Of a stretch of DNA of 42,003 nucleotides, positions 8,721-16,768 are shown one piece after another. Made by a program: the position numbers and the translations under genes. Origin of the DNA: Gallionella sp. (GTDB lineage Bacteria; Pseudomonadota; Gammaproteobacteria; Burkholderiales; Gallionellaceae); the NCBI GenBank assembly GCA_030652475.1, contig JAUSAO010000040.1:1-42003 (forward strand), given 5' to 3'. The notes under the pieces were generated by a model. It had not been told where the DNA came from and searched no databases. It worked only from the letters and a program-made list of their open reading frames with translations. Each line of letters opens with the position of its first letter. Position 1 is the stretch's first letter.

Positions 8721-9808
8721 GTGAACAACTGAACCAGTATCGCGAGCAGATAAATCATCTGGATGACGAGCTGCTCAGCTTGGTCAATCAGCGTGCTGCG
8801 CTTGCGCAACGGATCGGTCACGTCAAGGAATCCGAAAAATTGCTGCACGGGCAACCGGACAGCGTGGTGCTGCGTCCCGAGCGTGAGGCACAAGTATTGC
8901 GCCGTCTGCAAAATGCCAATCCCGGTCCGTTAAGCAATGCGGCTATTGCTGCGCTATTCACCGAAGTGATGTCGCATTGTCGTGCGCTGGAGGCGCCGAT
9001 GACGGTGGCTTATCTCGGGCCGGAAGGCACATTTACCGAGGCGGCTGCACTTAAACGTTTCGGTACGGCGGTGCAGGGGCAGTCATGCGCGAGCATAGAT
9101 GACGTGTTCCGCGCGGTGGAAAGTGGCGCGGTTCAATACGGTGTCGTGCCGGTGGAAAACTCCACCGAGGGCGCTATCGGTCGTACGCTGGATTTGTTTT
9201 TGCAAAGCGGACTGCAAGTTTGCGGCGAAGTGATGCTGGCGATTCATCAATGCCTGTTGGCTCAGCAGTGTGAGATAGCTGAAATTCAGACGGTGTATTC
9301 GCATCCGCAATCTCTGGGCCAGTGTCAGGGTTGGTTGAACGTGAATTTGCCGCATGCGGCACGCATTCCCGTGTCGAGCAATGCAGAGGCGGCAAGGTTG
9401 GCTGCCGGACAGCCGAACAGTGCGGCGATCGCGGGTAGTCAGGCCGCGCTGCATTTTAAATTGCAAGTGTGCGTGGAAAATATCGAGGATGATGCCAGAA
9501 ACGCCACGCGCTTCCTGGTGCTGGGCAATCAGCAGGTTGCACCGTCTGGTTACGACAAGACTTCACTGGTTCTGTCTGCTGTGAATCGTCCCGGTGCAGT
9601 GCATGATTTACTGGTGCCGCTGGCGAAGCATGGCGTAAGCATGACCAAATTCGAGTCGCGCCCGTCGCGTTCCGGCGTGTGGGAATATGTATTTTACGTG
9701 GATATTGAAGGACATCAGGCGGATAGCAAAGTGGCCGCCGCGCTGACTGAACTCAGACAATCTGCGGCTTTCATGAAAATTTTGGGTTCGTATCCGGTTG
9801 CGGTGTAG
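8717..9808 (+). CDS. pheA: bifunctional chorismate mutase / prephenate dehydratase
   Basis: Converts chorismate to prephenate and then to phenylpyruvate for phenylalanine. The 363-aa protein has an AroQ-type mutase domain at 1-90 (QYREQINHLDDELLSLVNQRA), a dehydratase domain from about 96 (VAYLGPEGTFTEAA, VPVENSTEGAIG, NATRFLVLG with the catalytic Thr-Arg-Phe), and an ACT domain from about 275 with the feedback-site ESRPSRS and WEYVFYVD. The ATG overlaps the serA stop by 4 bases, so translation is coupled. The stop TAG lies inside a dispersed repeat. Confidence 0.97.
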   Translation: MSEQLNQYREQINHLDDELLSLVNQRAALAQRIGHVKESEKLLHGQPDSVVLRPEREAQVLRRLQNANPGPLSNAAIAALFTEVMSHCRALEAPMTVAYLGPEGTFTEAAALKRFGTAVQGQSCASIDDVFRAVESGAVQYGVVPVENSTEGAIGRTLDLFLQSGLQVCGEVMLAIHQCLLAQQCEIAEIQTVYSHPQSLGQCQGWLNVNLPHAARIPVSSNAEAARLAAGQPNSAAIAGSQAALHFKLQVCVENIEDDARNATRFLVLGNQQVAPSGYDKTSLVLSAVNRPGAVHDLLVPLAKHGVSMTKFESRPSRSGVWEYVFYVDIEGHQADSKVAAALTELRQSAAFMKILGSYPVAV

Positions 9809-9847
9809 GGTGGGTTTACCCTAAAGGGTACAAGGGCACAACCCACC
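9806..9847. repeat. GTAGGGTGGG-type palindrome at the pheA stop
   Basis: The outer arms GGTGGGTT (9809-9816) and AACCCACC (9840-9847) enclose an inner dyad ACCCT-AA-AGGGT near 9818-9829. The left end, TAGGGTGGG, includes the pheA stop codon. It resembles the ends of the element in aroA at 17893-17971, suggesting one repeat family. It may act as an mRNA 3'-end hairpin. Confidence 0.7.
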
Positions 9848-9869
9848 ATCAACAAGAGGTGTTTTAAAA

Positions 9870-10643
9870 ATGGCAATAAAACAATTGGCTTGGGAAGTAG
9901 ATTTTCTAAAAAACAACCCGGCTTTTCAATGCGACAATTACGGTGTTCCTCCCGATGCGCGCCACATCAGCTATCCCATCAGGATGGTAAGGTACTGGTT
10001 TATTTATCATTTTCTGCGTGAAGACTCTGCGCGCCGTGGCGCGTTGAATGTCTGCGAAATCGGCGTGGATATCGGGCAGATGCTGGGGTTTCTGAGAGCG
10101 TCCGAAGCGCTTGGCGGCGGCAAGGTTGAGCTGGCCAGCTGGGATGCGGTAGATGCGCTGATACGCGAGGATATACTCAAGCGCGTTGGCTACAACAAGT
10201 TTTATCAGGTCGATCTGGAAAGCGCCGAATTCGCCCTGAGCGATGACAAACAATATGACGCGATGATCCTGTTGCATGTACTGGAGCACTTGTTCAAGCC
10301 GGAGGAGCTGGTTGCGAAAATCGTGCCGCATCTGAAGCCGGGCGGCATGCTGATAGGTGGCTTGCCTTCCACACCCAAGTCATTTGCACAGGGACGCGAA
10401 GACAAGATACGCGCGACCGCCCGCAAGTTCGGTCACGTCAGCGTGTTTTCACCCGAACGAGTGCGTGAAATGGCGCAAGCGAACGGGCTGGAAGTGGAGT
10501 TCCTGAGCGGTGCGTTCTTCATGCGCAAGAAAGGCTTCTTCCTGGAAAACACCAAATGGTGGCTGCGTTTCAATCTGTGGTTTGGCGCAATGTTCCCGAG
10601 CTGGCCGGGTGAGACGTACTGGATATTGCGCAAGCCTCTGTAG
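9870..10643 (+). CDS. class I SAM-dependent methyltransferase, substrate unknown
   Basis: A 257-aa protein with a Rossmann-like methyltransferase core: VCEIGVDIGQ at about 61-70 (motif I, less glycine-rich than usual), YDAMILLHVLEHLFKPEEL (motif II and post-II, the EHLxxP pattern of Methyltransf_11/23 proteins), and LKPGGMLIGGLP (motif III). The C-terminus is rich in aromatic residues (NTKWWLRFNLWFGAMFPSWPGETYW), suggesting membrane contact or a hydrophobic substrate. A good RBS (AAGAGGTG) precedes the ATG. It sits between pheA and hisC in the same direction, where most relatives have nothing, so its link to aromatic amino acids may be only positional. Confidence 0.8.
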   Translation: MAIKQLAWEVDFLKNNPAFQCDNYGVPPDARHISYPIRMVRYWFIYHFLREDSARRGALNVCEIGVDIGQMLGFLRASEALGGGKVELASWDAVDALIREDILKRVGYNKFYQVDLESAEFALSDDKQYDAMILLHVLEHLFKPEELVAKIVPHLKPGGMLIGGLPSTPKSFAQGREDKIRATARKFGHVSVFSPERVREMAQANGLEVEFLSGAFFMRKKGFFLENTKWWLRFNLWFGAMFPSWPGETYWILRKPL

Positions 10644-10662
10644 GCTGGGCCAGGATAGAGAC

Positions 10663-11766
10663 ATGGATTACACACAATTGGCTCCGGCCTACATACGTGC
10701 GATAGCACCTTATCAGCCCGGCAAGCCGATCTCCGAGCTGGAGCGCGAACTGGGTATCACCGACATCGTCAAGCTGGCATCCAACGAAAATCCGTTGGGT
10801 GCGAGCCCGATGGCGGTCGCTGCCGCGCGTGCCGTGCTGGACGAGATCAGCCTGTATCCTGACGGGAACGGTTACGCTCTGAAAGAGGCGCTGGTGCAGC
10901 GCTATGGCGTTGCACACAGCCAGATCGTGCTGGGAAACGGTTCAAATGATCTGCTGGAGCTTGCGGCGCGCGCCTTCCTGACGGTGGGTGACAAGGCGGT
11001 GTATTCCGATCACTCGTTTGCGGTCTATCCTTTGGCGACACGGGCGGTCGGCGCGACCGGTGTCAGCGTGGTGGCGCAAGACTACGGCCATGATCTGGAT
11101 GCGATGCGTCTGGCGGCGGTAGAGGCCGGTGCCAAGCTGATTTTTATCGCCAATCCGAACAATCCGACCGGGACTTTTTTGTCAGGCGATGCGCTTCATG
11201 CGTTCCTGCGCGCTTTGCCCGCGAATATCGTGGTGGTGCTGGACGAAGCCTATAACGAATATTTGCCCGAACACTGCCGTTACGACAGTGTGAGCTGGTT
11301 GGCGGAGTTTCCTAATCTTTTGATTTCCCGTACTTTTTCCAAAGCTTATGGTCTGGCTTCGCTGCGTGTCGGATATGCGCTGGGTGATCCGCAGGTGATA
11401 GATATGCTCAATCGCGTGCGCCAGCCCTTCAACGTAAACAGCATGGCGCAAGCCGCCGCGCTGGCTGCGTTGCAGGATACAGAATTTGTGCAGCGCACTT
11501 TTGAATTGAATCTGCGCGGTATGGCACAGTTGACTGAAGGTTTGCACGCGTTAGGGCTGGAGTACATTCCGTCCTTCGGCAATTTTGTCAGCTTTCATGT
11601 CACGAATGCCGCGTGGATTTACCGCCGCTTGCTGGAATCAGGCGTGATTGTCCGTCCTGTGGACAATTACGCTATGCCGGACTATTTGCGTGTGAGCATC
11701 GGTCTGGAAACACAAAATCAGAAATTTTTGTCTGCATTGAAGCAGATACTTGGAGAATCAGCATGA
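10663..11766 (+). CDS. hisC: histidinol-phosphate / aromatic aminotransferase
   Basis: PLP-dependent fold type I aminotransferase. From ATG 10663 (AGGATAGAG upstream) it has 367 aa: LASNENPLGASP near the N-terminus, GNGSNDLLEL, NPNNPTGT, DEAYNEY, and the PLP lysine Lys227 in SRTFSKAYGLASLRVGY. HisC makes histidinol phosphate, and many HisC-like enzymes also transaminate phenylpyruvate and hydroxyphenylpyruvate. Its place between pheA and tyrA points to the aromatic role (often named hisC2). The stop overlaps the aroF start by 4 bases. Confidence 0.92.
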   Translation: MDYTQLAPAYIRAIAPYQPGKPISELERELGITDIVKLASNENPLGASPMAVAAARAVLDEISLYPDGNGYALKEALVQRYGVAHSQIVLGNGSNDLLELAARAFLTVGDKAVYSDHSFAVYPLATRAVGATGVSVVAQDYGHDLDAMRLAAVEAGAKLIFIANPNNPTGTFLSGDALHAFLRALPANIVVVLDEAYNEYLPEHCRYDSVSWLAEFPNLLISRTFSKAYGLASLRVGYALGDPQVIDMLNRVRQPFNVNSMAQAAALAALQDTEFVQRTFELNLRGMAQLTEGLHALGLEYIPSFGNFVSFHVTNAAWIYRRLLESGVIVRPVDNYAMPDYLRVSIGLETQNQKFLSALKQILGESA

Positions 11767-12779
11767 TTATAGTAATGGGTAGGGATGTTACCGACGAACA
11801 AATTGGTACGGTAGTGAAACGGCTGGAAACGGCGGGCCTGAAGGCAAATATTTCACGCGGTATCGAACGCACGGTAATCGGTGCGATTGGCGATGAACGC
11901 CAGTTGAGTGAGGAAATGTTTACCCCTTTGCCGGGTGTTGAATCGGCAATGCACGTCACCAAGCAATACAAGATCGTGTCGCGCGAATCGCACCGCGAAA
12001 ATACCGTGATCGATATTGGCGGCGTCCAGTTGGGCGGTAATCAGATCCAGGTGATCGCGGGCCCTTGCTCGGTAGAAACTCAGGAGCAGATGGACTTGTC
12101 CGCGCAATTTGTGGCTGAGGCAGGTTGCCGTTTGATGCGCGGCGGGGCATTCAAGCCGCGCACCAGCCCTTATGCTTTTCAGGGGCACGGTGCCAGCGGG
12201 TTGGATATGTTCCGCAAGGCGGCCAACCAGTACAAGCTGCCTATCGTCACCGAGTTGATGGATGCGCGTCAGCTGGATACCTTCATGGAATACGATGTGG
12301 ATGTGATCCAGATCGGTACACGCAACATGCAGAATTTCGATCTGCTCAAGGAAGTCGGGCGCATCAACAAGCCGGTTATCCTCAAGCGCGGCATGTCCGC
12401 GACTATCTCCGAATGGCTGATGGCGGCGGAATACATCGCGGCGGGCGGCAACCACAACATTATCTTCTGTGAGCGCGGTATCCGTACCTTTGAAACCTAT
12501 TACAGAAACGTGCTGGACGTGACTGCGATCCCGGTGCTGAAGAAGGAGACGCATCTGCCGGTAATCGTTGATCCTTCACACGCAGGCGGCAAAGCATGGA
12601 TGGTAGCGGCACTGTCGCAAGCGGCAATCGCCGCAGGCGCGGACGGCCTGCTGGTCGAGATGCACCCCAGCCCGTGTGATGCCTGGTGTGATGCCGACCA
12701 GGCGCTGACCCCGCAGGAACTGAAAAAATTGATGGGCACGCTGGGCGCAATCGCCGGTGCAATCGGGCGCACGCTGTAA
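11763..12779 (+). CDS. aroF: DAHP synthase, type I-beta (aroF/aroG class)
   Basis: Catalyses the first step of the shikimate pathway, joining phosphoenolpyruvate and erythrose 4-phosphate. The 338-aa product has an N-terminal ferredoxin-like regulatory domain (about 1-70, MIIVMGRDVTDEQI), as in Thermotoga-type DAHP synthases, and then the TIM barrel with IAGPCSVE, RGGAFKPRTSPY, GTRNMQNF, LKRGMSAT and VDPSHAGGK (metal and substrate ligands). ATGA overlap with hisC. The ACT-like domain normally gives feedback control by tyrosine or phenylalanine. Confidence 0.95.
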   Translation: MIIVMGRDVTDEQIGTVVKRLETAGLKANISRGIERTVIGAIGDERQLSEEMFTPLPGVESAMHVTKQYKIVSRESHRENTVIDIGGVQLGGNQIQVIAGPCSVETQEQMDLSAQFVAEAGCRLMRGGAFKPRTSPYAFQGHGASGLDMFRKAANQYKLPIVTELMDARQLDTFMEYDVDVIQIGTRNMQNFDLLKEVGRINKPVILKRGMSATISEWLMAAEYIAAGGNHNIIFCERGIRTFETYYRNVLDVTAIPVLKKETHLPVIVDPSHAGGKAWMVAALSQAAIAAGADGLLVEMHPSPCDAWCDADQALTPQELKKLMGTLGAIAGAIGRTL

Positions 12780-12821
12780 TCTGGCGTTGGCTATGGATTT
12801 TTAACCAGACGGAGCCTTGGA

Positions 12822-13877
12822 ATGCGAATGGCACTTAAATTATTGCTGGTATTACTTGCAATCAGTATTTCTCCATTCGTGTCAGCAATGTCACTGGGTG
12901 AAGGGAAGATACGCAGCCATATCGGCGAGCCGTTTGCGGCTCATATTGCCTTGATTGGCAGTTACAGCAGGGATGTTAGCTTCTCTCAGGTTAATAAAGC
13001 CGAATGTCGTTCATCCATTATAAGTATGACTGAGAATGGATGTGATTCACTTTATGAAGGACGCTTGAGCTTTGTTATCAAGCAAAGACCGGATAGTCAG
13101 TATTATTTAAGTGTGCTTGGTGAACGAAGCGATGAGATGTTCTATCGAATCGTTATCAAATCTGAGTCTGCAGTCGGCGGAACTGCTTTCAAAACATTCG
13201 TATTTTTGCCTGAATTCAATGTAAATCCGGAGGATGCACCGCTTGTTTCAAGTGACGGTGTAGCCGTGCCTGTAATAGCCGAAGTGCCGCCGAACCGTGT
13301 CGTGACCGAAAAGCAGGTTGTGACAGTACCGGCGGCGTTGTCTGATGAAATAAAATCCGAACGCAAGCGTAAAGCCCGCGTGCAGCCGGTTGCTGTGCTG
13401 CCACCGGCAGAAAAGGCGGCTGAGTCGCAATTGCAGATTAAAAAATACGGAGAATATGCGGACGATATTTACGCGCTTGAAAAAGAAAATATCAAAATCG
13501 AGCAGCAGATCGCTCTTCTTGAAAAGCATATCAGCTTGCTCAAAGAAGTTGTCAGGCTGAAGAGCGAAGTCGGCGATTCTGCGGTCGTGGGAGCGGGGGT
13601 GATTTCAGCGCTTCCGGCAAAAACGCCTGTTTCTGTAACGGTTCCGCCCGCAGTTCTGCCCACACCGGACACGGGAGAGCAGAGCATGTTGACGTGGCTA
13701 TTGCTTGCTGTGGTTCTTGTGCTATCGGCACTGCTGTGGTGGGGGTACAGAAAACTGAACGGCTTGAAACTGGAAGACCGTTCTGTCAGCCTCGGAAAGG
13801 CTGAGCCGCCGCATTTGACGTCGGATGCAAGGACGTCGCTGGATTTGACGGGTGCTTTCATTAAGCCCAGGTGGTAA
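12822..13877 (+). CDS. FimV N-terminal-domain membrane protein
   Basis: A 351-aa protein with a signal peptide (about 1-22, LLLVLLAISISPFVSA) followed by the FimV/TspA N-terminal motif (LGEGKIRSHIGEPFAAHIAL), an approximately 80-residue beta domain, a Pro/Ala-rich linker, a coiled coil (about 210-250, ALEKENIKIEQQIALLEKHI) and one membrane helix (about 288-308, LTWLLLAVVLVLSALLWW) with a short cytoplasmic tail. FimV-like proteins bind peptidoglycan and organise polar machinery such as type IV pili. It lacks the C-terminal TPR-like domain seen in the FimV homologue at 32892-34586. Its place between aroF and tyrA is unusual. Confidence 0.75.
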   Translation: MRMALKLLLVLLAISISPFVSAMSLGEGKIRSHIGEPFAAHIALIGSYSRDVSFSQVNKAECRSSIISMTENGCDSLYEGRLSFVIKQRPDSQYYLSVLGERSDEMFYRIVIKSESAVGGTAFKTFVFLPEFNVNPEDAPLVSSDGVAVPVIAEVPPNRVVTEKQVVTVPAALSDEIKSERKRKARVQPVAVLPPAEKAAESQLQIKKYGEYADDIYALEKENIKIEQQIALLEKHISLLKEVVRLKSEVGDSAVVGAGVISALPAKTPVSVTVPPAVLPTPDTGEQSMLTWLLLAVVLVLSALLWWGYRKLNGLKLEDRSVSLGKAEPPHLTSDARTSLDLTGAFIKPRW

Positions 13878-13955
13878 ACACGATAATGCGCCATCACGCA
13901 TATGTCATTGTTCCTGGAAAGATGCGAATGGCTGTGTGTTTTGCCACCTACTATC

Positions 13956-14828
13956 ATGGTGAATATGAAATTGAATAAAGTTGTTATTTTTGGCGTCGGC
14001 CTGATCGGCGGTTCATTCGCACTGGCGTTGCGCCGCGCGAATGCGGTTGCCGAAGTGGTAGGGTTCGGGCGCAGTATGGCGACGCTGGAACAGGCGCGCA
14101 GTCTGGGTATCATTGATCGCATCGGGCAGGATGTGGCTGTTGAAGTGAGTGATGCTGATCTGGTGTTGCTGGCGACACCCGTCGGGCAGATGGCGGAATT
14201 GATGGCGCGCATTGCACCTTATCTGGGTGTACGCACGCTGGTTACCGACGGCGGCAGTACCAAGAGCGATGTGGTGGCCGCCGCCTATGCGAATCTGGGT
14301 GACAAAGTGGCACAATTCGTTCCCGCGCACCCTATCGCCGGCGCCGAGCAAAGCGGCGCAGGTGCAGCGCACGCCGATCTGTACAGGGGTAAAAAAGTGG
14401 TGCTGACCCCGCTGCCGGAAAACTCGCATGATACCGTGGCGCGCGTTCAGGCAGCGTGGCAGGCATGCGGCGCGAATATATATAGCCTGAGTTACGCCGA
14501 ACATGATGCCGTGTTTGCGGCAGTGAGCCATTTGCCGCATCTGTTGTCGTTTGCGCTGGTGCATGATCTGGCGCAGCGCGATAACCGCGACCTGTTGCTG
14601 TCCTTCGCCGCCAGCGGTTTCCGCGACTTCACCCGTATCGCCGCAAGCAATCCGGAAATGTGGCGCGACATCTGCATGGCGAATCGCGATGCATTGATGG
14701 ATGAGTTGGGCGGCTACATACAGGAACTTGAAACCATCCATGAGGCGCTGGCAGAAGCGGATGCGAATAAGCTGGAAGAAATTTTCAGCCTGGCGCGCGA
14801 AGTGCGCGGCAACTGGACGCAACAATAG
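13956..14828 (+). CDS. tyrA: prephenate dehydrogenase
   Basis: Oxidatively decarboxylates prephenate (or arogenate) for tyrosine. About 290 aa: Rossmann motif VVIFGVGLIGGSFALALRR, LLATPVGQM, TDGGSTKSDV, the catalytic-region PAHPIAGAEQSG, AVSHLPHLLSFAL, and the helical dimer domain to the end. No ACT domain. The start is uncertain: ATG 13956 (MVNMKLNK), ATG 13965 or ATG 13902 are all in frame and none has a strong Shine-Dalgarno. In relatives the gene directly precedes aroA; here a toxin-antitoxin island intervenes. Confidence 0.94.
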   Translation: MVNMKLNKVVIFGVGLIGGSFALALRRANAVAEVVGFGRSMATLEQARSLGIIDRIGQDVAVEVSDADLVLLATPVGQMAELMARIAPYLGVRTLVTDGGSTKSDVVAAAYANLGDKVAQFVPAHPIAGAEQSGAGAAHADLYRGKKVVLTPLPENSHDTVARVQAAWQACGANIYSLSYAEHDAVFAAVSHLPHLLSFALVHDLAQRDNRDLLLSFAASGFRDFTRIAASNPEMWRDICMANRDALMDELGGYIQELETIHEALAEADANKLEEIFSLAREVRGNWTQQ

Positions 14829-14983
14829 ACAAAACGCAGTTGCTAGTCGTTCGCTTTTAGTTGAAAGTTTGCTGTACATCACGCGCCGACATTGCAACCC
14901 AGTTGAGGAGAAAAACATAGGTTATGCAACGCTTAATTAATCAATCTCTTTAATCGTCAAAGTGTTGAGGTGAATTCTTTTAA

Positions 14984-15028
14984 TTGCAATGCAATCACTC
15001 ATCTGATAGATTGCAATCATTGATTGCA
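14984..15028 (+). promoter_or_regulatory. promoter and operator of the FitAB-like module
   Basis: TTGCAA (14984-14989), a 17-bp spacer and TAGATT (15007-15012) form a plausible promoter. The perfect dyad TGCAATCA-T-TGATTGCA (15012-15028) lies over the transcription start. A further TGCAATCA half-site is at 14990-14997 and ATTGCAAT at 14983-14990. Paired sites like these suit autorepression by a FitA ribbon-helix-helix antitoxin bound with its toxin; the binding is inferred. Confidence 0.6.
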
Positions 15029-15044
15029 TTGTATGGAGATCGAA

Positions 15045-15257
15045 GTGGCTACCAATTTAGTAGTTCGCAATGTTGAGGAAGATGTTGCACTTGCGTTGAA
15101 GCAACTGGCAGCATCCCACGGAAGAAGCGCAGAAGCGGAGCATCGCGAAATCTTACGTATGGTTTTGCAGCGCCCTAAACGTCGCACGGTTGCCGAGGTA
15201 TTATCCAGCATGCCCAATGTGGGTGAAGATGCCGACTTTAATTTTCGGAATGCATAA
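15045..15257 (+). CDS. FitA-like ribbon-helix-helix antitoxin
   Basis: About 70 aa. NLVVRNVEEDVALALKQLAASHGRSAEAEHREIL is the typical FitA/VapB-like ribbon-helix-helix, where the first strand contacts DNA. The C-terminal segment (VLSSMPNVGEDADFNF) would wrap the toxin and block its active site. I chose GTG 15045 because GGAG lies 6 bases upstream, giving the family-like start MATNLVVRN. ATG 15033 and TTG 15024 are also in frame. The toxin starts 3 bases after the stop. Confidence 0.88.
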   Translation: MATNLVVRNVEEDVALALKQLAASHGRSAEAEHREILRMVLQRPKRRTVAEVLSSMPNVGEDADFNFRNA

Positions 15258-15260
15258 ACC

Positions 15261-15671
15261 ATGTACCTGGTAGATACCAATGTTATTAGCGAGGCTCGCA
15301 AAGGTATAAATGCAAACCAGGGCGTCCGGAAATTTTTCCAGGCAACTGCACCCGAAGAACTCTATCTCTCTGTGCAAACGATAGGGGAAATTCGACGGGG
15401 ATTGGAGAATATTCGTCATCGTGGTGATCTGCCGCAAACCAAAAAACTTGAAAAATGGCTGGATTTGGTTGTGTCTGATTATGCCGATAAAATTTTGACC
15501 TTTGATGAAGAGTGCGCTCAAGTGTGGGGACGATTGATGTCACCTCACGCTGAACATCCAATAGACAAACAGATTGCGGCGATTGCGCTGATCCACGACA
15601 TGACAGTGGTGACGCGCAATGTTGATGACTTTCGCAGAACTGGTGTGGAAATTGTAAATCCATTTGATTAA
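15261..15671 (+). CDS. FitB/VapC-family PIN-domain toxin ribonuclease
   Basis: A 136-aa PIN domain, a magnesium-dependent RNase that acts on tRNA or rRNA in characterised VapC proteins. The acidic residues are present: Asp5 (YLVDTNVISE), Glu43 (TIGEIRRGLE), Asp102 (HPIDKQIAAIAL) and Asp122 (TRNVDDF). The length is standard and no active-site residue is lost, so it should be functional. It pairs with the ribbon-helix-helix antitoxin immediately upstream; the order antitoxin-toxin is normal. Confidence 0.92.
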   Translation: MYLVDTNVISEARKGINANQGVRKFFQATAPEELYLSVQTIGEIRRGLENIRHRGDLPQTKKLEKWLDLVVSDYADKILTFDEECAQVWGRLMSPHAEHPIDKQIAAIALIHDMTVVTRNVDDFRRTGVEIVNPFD

Positions 15672-15883
15672 CATCGATAATGCTGGGTGCAGGCGTAAAT
15701 AGGCTCAATATCTGCTTCCGAGAAGGTAATGCAGGCTTCTTAAGGCACACAAGTGCCAAACCGGATAGTTCAAAGTCTCGCTTATACCGTCGGTGCCAAT
15801 CGTGTCTATCCTGTTGGTCGGTTACGGCCAAGTCAGTTGGAAATTTTCAAAACATTGGCGTGCAATCATATTGCTCGTAATAA

Positions 15884-15926
15884 TTGACATGACGTATCCC
15901 AAATAATACAATTCAACATGTGAATT
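15884..15926 (+). promoter_or_regulatory. near-consensus promoter and operator of the HigBA-like module
   Basis: TTGACA (15884-15889), a 17-bp spacer and TACAAT (15907-15912). The expected start falls at 15918-15920, on the GTG start codon of the toxin. The dyad AATTCA-ACATG-TGAATT (15910-15926) covers the end of the -10 box, the transcription start and the start codon, so a bound repressor would block initiation. Confidence 0.75.
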
Positions 15927-16210
15927 CAATTCAAACAACGGAAATTTTCGATGATTGGTTCGCCGGACTGAGGGATAAGCAGGCTGTGAGGCGTGTACAG
16001 GTACGAATTGATCGTGCCGAGGGTGGAAATTTCGGCGATTGTGAACCTGTTGGCGAGGGCGTTTCCGAAATGCGAATTCATTATGGACCGGGCTATCGCG
16101 TGTACTTCGTGCAGCGCGGAATTGAAATAGTGATCCTGCTGGCTGGAGGAAACAAATCCACACAATCGAAGGACATTAAAACTGCGTTGGAAATTGCGCG
16201 GCAAATTTAG
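15920..16210 (+). CDS. HigB-like (RelE superfamily) toxin
   Basis: A 96-aa addiction-module killer protein of the Gp49/HigB-like group. It has a helical N-terminus (FDDWFAGLRDKQAVRRVQVRIDRAEGGNFGD) and then the hallmark VGEGVSEMRIHYGPGYRVYF, followed by VILLAGGNKSTQSKDI. Members cleave mRNA on ribosomes. The toxin gene precedes the antitoxin, as in higBA. The only sensible start is GTG 15920, with no Shine-Dalgarno. The promoter places the mRNA 5' end at this codon, so the message is probably leaderless. Confidence 0.9.
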   Translation: MNSIQTTEIFDDWFAGLRDKQAVRRVQVRIDRAEGGNFGDCEPVGEGVSEMRIHYGPGYRVYFVQRGIEIVILLAGGNKSTQSKDIKTALEIARQI

Positions 16211-16219
16211 GGGTGCGAA

Positions 16220-16522
16220 ATGGGAACGATCAAATTGCGTAAATGGGACAGTGCCGAACACCTCAAGACCGATGAGGATATGGTGCTCTATTTGGAAGCC
16301 TGTCTCGAAGAAGCCGGTGATGACGCCGCATTTATCGCCAAGGCACTCGGCACGATTGCACGTGCCAAAGGCATGACACAACTCGCCAGGGAAACCGGGT
16401 TGGGACGTGAAAGCCTCTACAAGGCGTTATCCGGTGAAGGAAATCCGAGTTTTTCGACTATTCTCAAGGTGATGTCCGCGCTGGGTATAAAATTGCACGC
16501 CGAGACGGCTCATTCTGCATGA
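16220..16522 (+). CDS. HigA-like helix-turn-helix antitoxin
   Basis: A 100-aa addiction-module antidote protein. The N-terminal part (LRKWDSAEHLKTDEDMVLYLEACLEEAGDD) matches the HigA-like prophage-type antidotes, and a Cro/C1-type helix-turn-helix follows at about 52-90 (MTQLARETGLGRESLYKALSGEG). It neutralises the preceding toxin and probably represses the operon at 15910-15926. It starts 9 bases after the toxin stop with GGGGTG upstream. Confidence 0.92.
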   Translation: MGTIKLRKWDSAEHLKTDEDMVLYLEACLEEAGDDAAFIAKALGTIARAKGMTQLARETGLGRESLYKALSGEGNPSFSTILKVMSALGIKLHAETAHSA

Positions 16523-16692
16523 GCAAAATTCCCGCCTCTCACATACGCGAGCGGTAAACACGAACGACTGGTTCCCGCCTTACAATGTTGTACCTTCACA
16601 ATCGGCTGAGTGCCAGAAGTTGAACTTCGTCAAGTTCGGCTATCCGGCAATGAATAGCAGCCGGGTTGTACCAGGCAATTGAATAACTGGAT

Positions 16693-16744
16693 GGCCGCTT
16701 CTCGAAACTTCGGCCTGGGGTCTCGTTTCCGGTCGTCGCCGGAA
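16693..16744. repeat. two small palindromes ahead of aroA
   Basis: GGCCG/CGGCC (16693-16697, 16711-16715) and TTCCGG-TCGTCG-CCGGAA (16727-16744). The second resembles the dispersed CCGGCGACGACCGG-type repeat seen in many Proteobacteria. They lie between the HigA antitoxin and aroA and may mark the right edge of the inserted toxin-antitoxin block. Confidence 0.5.
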
Positions 16745-16768
16745 TAACGAAAATTTTGAAAGTGCAAC

